From Bradyrhizobium sp. CB1650 (GTDB lineage: Bacteria; Pseudomonadota; Alphaproteobacteria; Rhizobiales; Xanthobacteraceae): 64,000 bases of DNA. This document shows, piece after piece, positions 58,574 through 64,000 of the stretch. Every line of letters begins with the position of its first letter. Within the stretch, counting starts at the first letter, position 1. The DNA lies in contig NZ_CP121695.1 in assembly GCF_029761915.1 (NCBI RefSeq), forward strand, positions 7,903,501-7,967,500, read 5' to 3'. The notes under the pieces are model-generated. The model did no database searches, was not told the DNA's origin, and was given only the letters and a program-made list of their open reading frames with translations. The position numbers and the translations under genes were made by a program.

Positions 58574-59380
58574 TCAATAGTTGTCAAGCCGCTTGTCCGC
58601 ATTCAGCTTGTCATGGGACGACCCGAAGACGGCAGGGCGCGTCATCGTAACTCCTCCGAAGCTCGCCGTGACCTGACCCGATGCCAGTTGTCCGCTCGGG
58701 TCCATTGCGGCGCCGACAAAGTAGGTTCGCTTGTTTTTCTCGGAGAGCCACGTCTGCTGGACGACACCCGTGGTCGAGACTTCGATCTCCGGCCCGTACG
58801 AGCGGTAGGTGCAAGAGCAGTCGGCATCCGTCATCGTGGCCGTCGCGGACATCCTGAACTTGCCCACGTCGAGGCCCATCGTCGCGAAGAACCGGGCGAG
58901 GCGGTATGCGAGAGCCAGGTTGCCGTCGCCGTCGAACTTCAATGTCGTCACCGAGTCGTCACGGCCATCGGGCTTTCCGTCGACGACGTGCAGCGGGCCG
59001 GCCCAGATCATCTGATCTGTCTTGTGGGTCGTTCGATCGAACCAAGCCTGCGCGACCGGCCAAGAAGCGTCGACGAAGGTGCCAGCTACCCGCTTGCCGA
59101 CCGTCGAAGCGGCGCCCGCCAGCAAGCCGCCGATGATGGGCTTGGAGAGCTTGCCTCGCTCTTCCGGTACGAAATCTTCGACCCGGGCGCCAACGGTCGA
59201 AAGCTTTTGCTCCACGGCAGCGCGACCGCCGTCGGAGAAACCTTCGCTCACGGGGATGGCAGTGACCGCCAGCAGGCCCAAAAGGGCAACGGCGGCGGTC
59301 GCGCGCCAACGGCTGTGCCTCGGAGCCGGTTGTTCGAATACCCGCGAAGCTTCGGCCAAGTGGAGAGCGGATGAAGTCAT
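58574..59380 (-). CDS. Hypothetical protein with one membrane anchor
   Basis: 268 residues from ATG 59380. One hydrophobic helix near residues 28-45 (AAVALLGLLAVTAIPVSEGF), then an extracytoplasmic-looking part containing GLLAGAASTVGKRVAGTFVD, YRLARFFATMGLDVGKFRMS and QVTASFGGVTMTRPAVFGSS. No family recognised. Codon use is regular with no frameshift, so it is likely a real gene. It converges on the HEPN-like gene. Confidence 0.55.
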   Translation of the reverse strand: MTSSALHLAEASRVFEQPAPRHSRWRATAAVALLGLLAVTAIPVSEGFSDGGRAAVEQKLSTVGARVEDFVPEERGKLSKPIIGGLLAGAASTVGKRVAGTFVDASWPVAQAWFDRTTHKTDQMIWAGPLHVVDGKPDGRDDSVTTLKFDGDGNLALAYRLARFFATMGLDVGKFRMSATATMTDADCSCTYRSYGPEIEVSTTGVVQQTWLSEKNKRTYFVGAAMDPSGQLASGQVTASFGGVTMTRPAVFGSSHDKLNADKRLDNY

Positions 59381-60059
59381 GACTAGATCCAAGGTTGGGT
59401 CTATGCGGCAATACTCGGCGGAGCCGGCACGACCGAGCGCCGCCCAAAAGCAATAGTATGGGCTATTGACCCGAGGAACACGCGGCCCTCGGCCTGGTCG
59501 TGTTCAACAGTCTGCCTTAACCTCAGTGACCATGTTCACCTCCTCTATCGACTTAGGCGTAGCGTCCAGAAGACATTGGGCCGGTCCAGACGGCGGTCAA
59601 TCCTTTTCATAGGATGGATTTTTTTGATGGGCGCTGAACGGTCCCTCTTGAAATTGGTCAGTCGCCCACCATCGCGCCGGTCGCGAAGGCGACCTTCTGC
59701 GGCGGCCGCTAGCGACAACGTAGCGAAGCTACGTCGACGAACGCGGAAGAGCATCCGTAGTTCTTACCTGGGAGAGCATCGGCCTACTCGCAACTTGCGG
59801 AAAAGTCCGAGCGGCTTCGACCAGCATCGCCGCTCGATGTGACGGACCGCATCCGAAATGAAGCTTCGACGCATGCTCGCACCGCTTTCTTCGGCTCGAA
59901 CTATCGCTTTGCAGGAGCGCGCGATGTCGTCGAAGAATAGAGGACCCGCGGCGCCGGCCCGCGTCATACCATGATCGCAAGGCAGTCGCATCCGTTGGCC
60001 TCCGTGCTCTAGGAACAATATGAAGTTCGCCAACCATTCTGGTTGCAGTTGAAGGACTG
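59381..60059. other. Stretch without recognised gene
   Basis: Short frames only. It separates the hypothetical gene from an IS66 relic. Confidence 0.4.
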
Positions 60060-60460
60060 GCCATTTGCTCGCGCATATACGGAGGCGTCTGACCGCCTCC
60101 AGCGCGACCGGAGAGAGCGGCCTTCTTACCTTCCCGAGCATTCTTCTCGAGTCAGCCAGCTCGAAGAAGCCCCGCCGCGCATGCGCAATGCAAAACGCTG
60201 GTGTAATCGGCCGCACCTTCTTCTTTCGGGTCGAACAGCGGTTCGAACCCTCTGTAACAATCGGCGTACAGGATGCCGGCGAAGGCGGCCAGATTGTTCT
60301 GGGGATGCTCGCCTCACCGGTTGTTCGAAGCGTACTAGACTGCCGCCGGCGGCGCAGGCTCGGTGGCCGGCCATCCCGCACACAGTTGCAGAACCGCCCG
60401 GTTGTACACTTGCCGTTCGCCAGGATGCGGATGGTGTGGTGAGTAGACCGGTTTCACCTC
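60060..60460 (-). pseudogene. IS66 tnpC fragment
   Basis: The minus strand reads RRPLSPVALEAVRRL, CIAHARRGFFELADS and, in other frames, sequence like PASFAGILYADCYRGFEPLF. These match the middle of TnpC (compare ICWAHGRRAFFELADI-like and ALEAVRRIDQLF segments in the intact copy). Multiple frame changes; only about 130 codons remain. Confidence 0.65.
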
Positions 60461-60697
60461 CAGCCTCTCGCAGAACCGGGCGTATTGGACGGAATGGCGC
60501 CGTTCTAATCCGCGAACAGACCCTGCTGAGCACGGTTCTGACCGATGTTTTGTAGATGGCGACCGCTTGCGCTGCTGGGCTAGCTACCGACAACGAGATC
60601 TCATCCCGCCCTACTGAGTGCCTGTTGGGTTCGAGACCAATGTCGGCAAGTTGACGATACGCACGGTCAGACAAAGCGCAAAAGCAGCAATTTCAGT

Positions 60698-60715
60698 TTG
60701 GTATGCGGATTGCTT
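60698..60715 (+). promoter_or_regulatory. Sigma-54 (RpoN) -24/-12 promoter candidate
   Basis: TTGGTATGCGGATTGCTT: GG at 60700-60701 and GC at 60712-60713 with the exact 10-base spacing, and the TTGCT element. It lies 72 bp before the Nif11-type peptide gene. A weak NifA-like half site (TGT-N10-ACG) is upstream near 60643. The match is by eye. Confidence 0.6.
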
Positions 60716-60786
60716 TGTTAAGGCGTCATCACCGATCGTTTCCAAAAGGCGACGGATAGGTAGCAACATTTAGCAGAGGCCCGGCT

Positions 60787-61161
60787 ATGTCGCAGGCTGA
60801 GGTAGAACGGTTTGTCAAACATCTAGCGAAAGAAGGTAGTCTGCTCGAAAAGCTTAAACAGAGTGCTACAGGTCTTGCACCGATTGTAGCGGTTGGAAAG
60901 AGCCACGGCTACGATTTCACGCTTGACGAGGTTAGGAGCTTCATCCGAGCGCCAGGCCGACGCGAGTTGATGCAGCTCGACGCGATTGTCGGCGGCAAGC
61001 AGGATTTGAGCGGTGCGGGCTTGAGCAGGATTGTGCATACCACTGCGTTGACTAGTTCCACCTCGGAGGCACCCACGAGCGCCGTGCTAGCCGCGGAAGC
61101 GGGCCGTGACCTGGTCGCTATCGTTTTACTTATTGTAGTTGTTGTCGCGGTCGCGGCCTGA
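60787..61161 (+). CDS. Nif11-leader RiPP precursor peptide
   Basis: 124 residues. The first 60 follow the Nif11 leader domain (MSQAEVERFVKHLAKEGSLL, GYDFTLDEVRSFI). A double-glycine cleavage site ends MQLDAIVGG (Gly69-Gly70), leaving a 54-residue core: a Ser/Thr-rich part (HTTALTSSTSEAPTSAV) and a hydrophobic end DLVAIVLLIVVVVAVAA. Nif11 leaders guide maturation enzymes in bacterial RiPP pathways. AGAGG lies nine bases before ATG 60787. A radical-SAM epimerase-like gene follows after 138 bp. No Cys is in the core, so lanthionine formation is excluded; Val/Ile/Ala epimerisation fits. Confidence 0.8.
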   Translation: MSQAEVERFVKHLAKEGSLLEKLKQSATGLAPIVAVGKSHGYDFTLDEVRSFIRAPGRRELMQLDAIVGGKQDLSGAGLSRIVHTTALTSSTSEAPTSAVLAAEAGRDLVAIVLLIVVVVAVAA

Positions 61162-61299
61162 CATGTTTTTAGCTCTGATCCCATTGGCTCGTCCTCAAGG
61201 AGACGGTCCGGTCCCAAGAGAACAGAAAGCACGCCCCGTCAGGAGTGAGATCATTGCTTTCAGGCCTAGAGATGCGGCTTCAGGGCGCACCCGTACCGT

Positions 61300-62757
61300 A
61301 TGACGCACACTGCCACTGAACACTGCCGACAGATTTTTGACCGGCGTACCCCCGAGCAACTGCGCACGTTGTCGCACGTCAAGCGCTTCATGGAGCGGCT
61401 GACTGGTGACTTGGAGTTTCGCAGGGCGCTTTCGGAGAACGTTGATTCTCCTCGAGCGGTAACACAGCGCTACGGCATCGAAGTTGACCCAATGAAAATG
61501 CTGCCGCTCTGGCGCGGCGGCTACCTGAAACACCGCTTCAAACCGGAGTCTACGCCCTGGCCCCTGGCTATGATGTGGGACGAGTTTATCTGCGAGATGT
61601 TGCGCCATCGCGACCTCCTGCGCGAAGAGGGCGAAATGTCGACGATCAATCCTCGCTTTCATGCTTGGCGTGAGCGCCAAATCCGGCGCTGCAGCGACGA
61701 ATTGGGCGGAACGGCGGCGTCGGTCACGTACCCCATCATCGCTTTCGAGCTGAGCGACGGCTGCACCGTCGGTTGCTGGTTTTGCGGCCTCTCGGCCGAC
61801 CGCTTCAAAGGCTATTACGAATATAGCGAAGAGCATGCAGCGCTTTGGCGCGGCGTGGTCGGTATCGCGAGCGATATGTTTGGTTCGGCAGCCCGTACTG
61901 GTTTCTGCTACTGGGCCACAGAGCCTATGGACAACCCACACTACGACCGCTTTCTATTCGACTACTATCAGATCACGGGCGCATTGCCACAAACAACGAC
62001 GGCGGCGCCGCTCAAGGATCGCGCACTCACCACGCGCGTGCTCGAACTGTTCAAGCGCTATCACACCGTGACGAATCGTTTTTCCGTGCTGAGCACAACA
62101 CATCTCGACCAGATTCACATGGCGTTTTCGCCTGAGGAGCTGATCGGTGTCGAACTCGTCTTGCAAGGCAAGGCGGCGCTGACCGCAAAGGCTTTTGCTG
62201 GACGCGCGCGCGAGCGGAGCGAGAAACTTAGGGCCGCCAACAAAGATGATGCAATCGCCTTGCTGGAGGGCGATCACACGACCATCGCCTGTGTTTCTGG
62301 CTTTCTCGTAAATATGCTGCAGGGACGTTTACAATTGGTGACGCCGGTGCCGGGTAGCAAACGCTGGCCTCTCGGCTACCGCGTCTTGAGTGAACGCTTC
62401 TTCAGGACGCCTGACGAGTTCCGCGAGGGGCTGCAGCGCATGATCGACCAGCATATGCTCGAGAGTCCAGCTCCCAAATTGCCGATCCGCTTCCGCAAGG
62501 ACCTGCAATATAAGGCCGGGAACCGATGCTTTCATCTCCGCTCACGCAACATGGAACACCGGGTGCTCGACGACATCGCTCCGACTTCCGTTGGCCATTT
62601 AATCGCCTACGGCAACTGCACAGCGTCTGAGCTGGTTAGGCAGGTCACGACCGACGGAACGAGCGTGCTCGCAGTAGCCGACCTGCTCGATCAGTTATAT
62701 GCGGCCGGGGTGATTGAAGAGGACTTGGACGACAGCTTCGCCTGGCAGACCAACTGA
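61300..62757 (+). CDS. Radical-SAM RiPP maturase, PoyD/OspD-like peptide epimerase
   Basis: 485 residues. N-terminal helical region (RTLSHVKRFMERLTGDLEFR), then the radical-SAM CxxxCxxC cluster motif SDGCTVGCWFCGLS (Cys155, 159, 162), a TIM-barrel core including CYWATEPMDNPHYDRFLFDY and PQTTTAAPLKDRA, and a C-terminal PqqD/RRE-like part (LDDIAPTSVGHLIAYGNCTA to LLDQLYAAGVIEEDL). This layout matches the RiPP amino-acid epimerases that turn L-residues into D-residues in proteusins. An in-frame TAG 33 bp upstream fixes ATG 61300 as the first possible ATG, though no ribosome-binding site is evident. The substrate is presumably the Nif11 peptide just upstream. Confidence 0.85.
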   Translation: MTHTATEHCRQIFDRRTPEQLRTLSHVKRFMERLTGDLEFRRALSENVDSPRAVTQRYGIEVDPMKMLPLWRGGYLKHRFKPESTPWPLAMMWDEFICEMLRHRDLLREEGEMSTINPRFHAWRERQIRRCSDELGGTAASVTYPIIAFELSDGCTVGCWFCGLSADRFKGYYEYSEEHAALWRGVVGIASDMFGSAARTGFCYWATEPMDNPHYDRFLFDYYQITGALPQTTTAAPLKDRALTTRVLELFKRYHTVTNRFSVLSTTHLDQIHMAFSPEELIGVELVLQGKAALTAKAFAGRARERSEKLRAANKDDAIALLEGDHTTIACVSGFLVNMLQGRLQLVTPVPGSKRWPLGYRVLSERFFRTPDEFREGLQRMIDQHMLESPAPKLPIRFRKDLQYKAGNRCFHLRSRNMEHRVLDDIAPTSVGHLIAYGNCTASELVRQVTTDGTSVLAVADLLDQLYAAGVIEEDLDDSFAWQTN

Positions 62758-62864
62758 CCTGTCACTGCGCTTTCATCCGGCAGTCGTTAGAGTCTCGGAT
62801 TTTGTACGCCAGTGGATTCGCCGGAAGAATTTCATTGTCGGGTTGCCCAGGCGAACGGTGCGTG

Positions 62865-63113
62865 ATGCCCCTGCAGTTCCACCGCGCTGTCGAAAACATG
62901 GAAATTTGGAGTGCATGCAGCGGCGGCTACTCGTTCGTTATAAGCTTGCAGAGCCCGACCGGGCCTGGCTTTCGCGGAAGGTTCGGCTACGTCGCTTCGT
63001 GGCGTCCGCTTGATCAGAGCCGTGGCTCGATCAGGGTGCTCGGCTCGCCGCTGCAGAGCTTCGCTGAGGCCAAGGACGCCTGCAACAGTATGCTCAGTTA
63101 CCTGAGAGACTGA
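62865..63113 (+). CDS. Small hypothetical protein
   Basis: 82 residues from ATG 62865: MPLQFHRAVENMEIWSACSG, then SFVISLQSPTGPGFRGRFGY and FAEAKDACNSMLSYL. The pattern recalls a small conserved protein common in rhizobia, function unknown. The frame is open further upstream to 62802. It lies 107 bp after the radical-SAM gene on the same strand, so it could belong to the RiPP unit, but nothing links it to maturation. Confidence 0.5.
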   Translation: MPLQFHRAVENMEIWSACSGGYSFVISLQSPTGPGFRGRFGYVASWRPLDQSRGSIRVLGSPLQSFAEAKDACNSMLSYLRD

Positions 63114-63159
63114 ACTGATTCCTGGTCGCTGGAAATGGGAGCACCTTAAACTGCTGCAG

Positions 63160-63360
63160 TACCGCCGGGTGCTACCCAGGATGCCCTCGTCGATATAAGT
63201 GCGCACGATCGTGAGCCGACGCTCGGCTGCGTAGGCGGCGATGACAGCCATCTGGTTTGCGATCGAATATTACTGCCGATCCGTCGACATCGGGACGTAC
63301 TGCGCAGCCCGGAGCTCGCGCTCCCAAGGCCGGGGCAGCCGGGCATGCTGGACAGTGAGC
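63160..63360 (-). pseudogene. Serine recombinase, N-terminal fragment
   Basis: Minus-strand frames read AAQYVPMSTDRQYYSIANQM, then AVIAAYAAERRLTIVRTYID, the resolvase N-terminus (the catalytic Ser position follows MSTDRQ). The sequence degrades after DEGILGS. It is broken and not continuous with the C-terminal relic at 37430. Confidence 0.65.
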
Positions 63361-63544
63361 TCTGTTCCCATGGAAGGCTCCCGACCTGTGCAGCTGTCAG
63401 CCTATTCCAAGCCGCCTCAAAACCAAGAAGTGTGAAGCTGTTCACCCCCGCCGAATCTCTCCTCGCCTACAATAGGAACGTCCCCTTCCGGGACTCTCAT
63501 CCGGGAATTGACGAGTCCGAGCTGGCGAAGTTGGAGGCGCGGCC

Positions 63545-63766
63545 ATGAAGCCCCACGCCATGAGCAAGTATTTCGGTAATGGCGCTGGCCACGTTCTGCG
63601 CCAGCACAACAGCGCCGTGCTGCTGTTCAGCTGGCGCGGCAAGCCCGACGGATCGGCCCGATATGTCGAGCGCGTCAACCGCTACGCGCGCAATGGCGTG
63701 GAATATCCCAGCCTTGCCGCCTTGCTCCGCGCCGTCGAGGCCGAGCACGCTCAAAAGGAGCGCTGA
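63545..63766 (+). CDS. Small conserved hypothetical protein
   Basis: 73 residues (MSKYFGNGAGHVLRQHNSAV, LLFSWRGKPDGSARYVERVN). GGAGG stands upstream of ATG 63545. No domain is known to me. The stop nearly touches the next ORF, suggesting a small operon. Confidence 0.55.
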   Translation: MKPHAMSKYFGNGAGHVLRQHNSAVLLFSWRGKPDGSARYVERVNRYARNGVEYPSLAALLRAVEAEHAQKER

Positions 63767-63767
63767 T

Positions 63768-63986
63768 ATGCAACATCAACGCCATCGCGCCGGCGACCTG
63801 TTGGATCTGTACATCGGCGCTAAGCGCGCGCTGGAGCAGGCGATCACGGCGCTCAATGCCGGAGCGGCAGGGCCGCGGCAGCGAATTCGGTGCCGACTCA
63901 AAGTTTGCGACGGCGGAGCTGTTCCAACCCATCCTGGATCAATCGGAGATCTGCGCCAGCTCCCGCTCGAGATGCGCAAGACCTAG
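63768..63986 (+). CDS. Small hypothetical protein, possibly degraded at its 3' end
   Basis: 72 residues from ATG 63768 (MQHQRHRAGDLLDLYIGAKR at the start), with GGAG upstream and a gap of one base after the preceding gene. The second half (CRLKVCDGGAVPTHPGS) looks frame-shifted in composition. No family recognised. Confidence 0.35.
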   Translation: MQHQRHRAGDLLDLYIGAKRALEQAITALNAGAAGPRQRIRCRLKVCDGGAVPTHPGSIGDLRQLPLEMRKT

Positions 63987-64000
63987 CCCGGCTGGTCCGC

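Noticed and set aside
58613..59374. 253-codon plus-strand frame
   Set aside because: Antisense to the hypothetical minus-strand gene at 58574-59380; low-complexity Arg/Gly composition typical of GC-rich shadow frames.
1..64000. CRISPR array
   Set aside because: No run of regularly spaced short direct repeats was seen; the 32-bp tandem pair at 16745 has no spacers.

Overview
The window looks like an accessory, island-type segment of a rhizobial alphaproteobacterium, most likely Bradyrhizobium. The basis is a decayed Porin_2-type porin, rhizobial-style IS families (IS66, IS701, IS630, IS5, IS21, IS110), remnants of ICE transfer and excision control (TrbI, FseA/QseM-like proteins, small XRE regulators), and many isolated, decayed genes. 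No nod, nif or fix gene was recognised and no tRNA or rRNA gene was seen. The genus is inference from family resemblance; no search could be run.

Layout. 1-1770: remnants of IS21 (istA/istB) and IS110. 1989-6101: a minus-strand polyamine/opine-type ABC importer (binding protein, ATPase, fused double permease). 6330-7560: IS701 and IS630 relics. 7562-13038: a probable catabolic set, comprising an Asp/Glu-racemase-fold enzyme, a metal-free creatinase/ectoine-hydrolase-like M24 protein, and a maleate-isomerase/arylmalonate-decarboxylase-like gene broken by one frameshift, with decayed sequence between. 15059-17576: a doubly broken porin gene divergent from a MarR regulator. 17845-18915: an alpha/beta-hydrolase-like protein without its nucleophile serine. 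19137-25216: an IS66 relic, a PuuR-like XRE-cupin regulator, then three insertion sequences packed end to end (IS701, IS5, IS701).

25230-29488 is an ICE control remnant: a trbI fragment, a small XRE regulator, a LysR regulator, an FseA-like excision activator split over two frames at a TTTT slip site, a QseM-like antiactivator, and a second copy of the XRE regulator. 29968-32177 and 37682-42675 are two copies of a 2.2-kb duplication. Each carries an intact TauD/TfdA-family gene that has lost its iron ligands; the second copy is split by a complete IS66 element with an 8-bp target duplication. Between them lie an AbiEi/AbiEii toxin-antitoxin pair with a palindromic operator and an Lrp regulator.

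42965-52428 holds an outer-membrane beta-barrel gene and a two-gene operon: a 2153-residue NRPS (A-T-C-A-T-C) and a MATE exporter 3 bp downstream. 52429-56691 is largely decayed. 56692-59380 has a truncated XRE copy fused to a dispersed repeat, a HEPN-like protein and a hypothetical protein.

60698-62757 is the most interesting part: a small RiPP locus with a good RpoN-type -24/-12 promoter, a Nif11-leader precursor peptide with a Gly-Gly site and a hydrophobic Val/Ile/Ala tail, and a radical-SAM protein resembling the PoyD/OspD peptide epimerases. The window ends with recombinase remnants and small conserved hypothetical genes.
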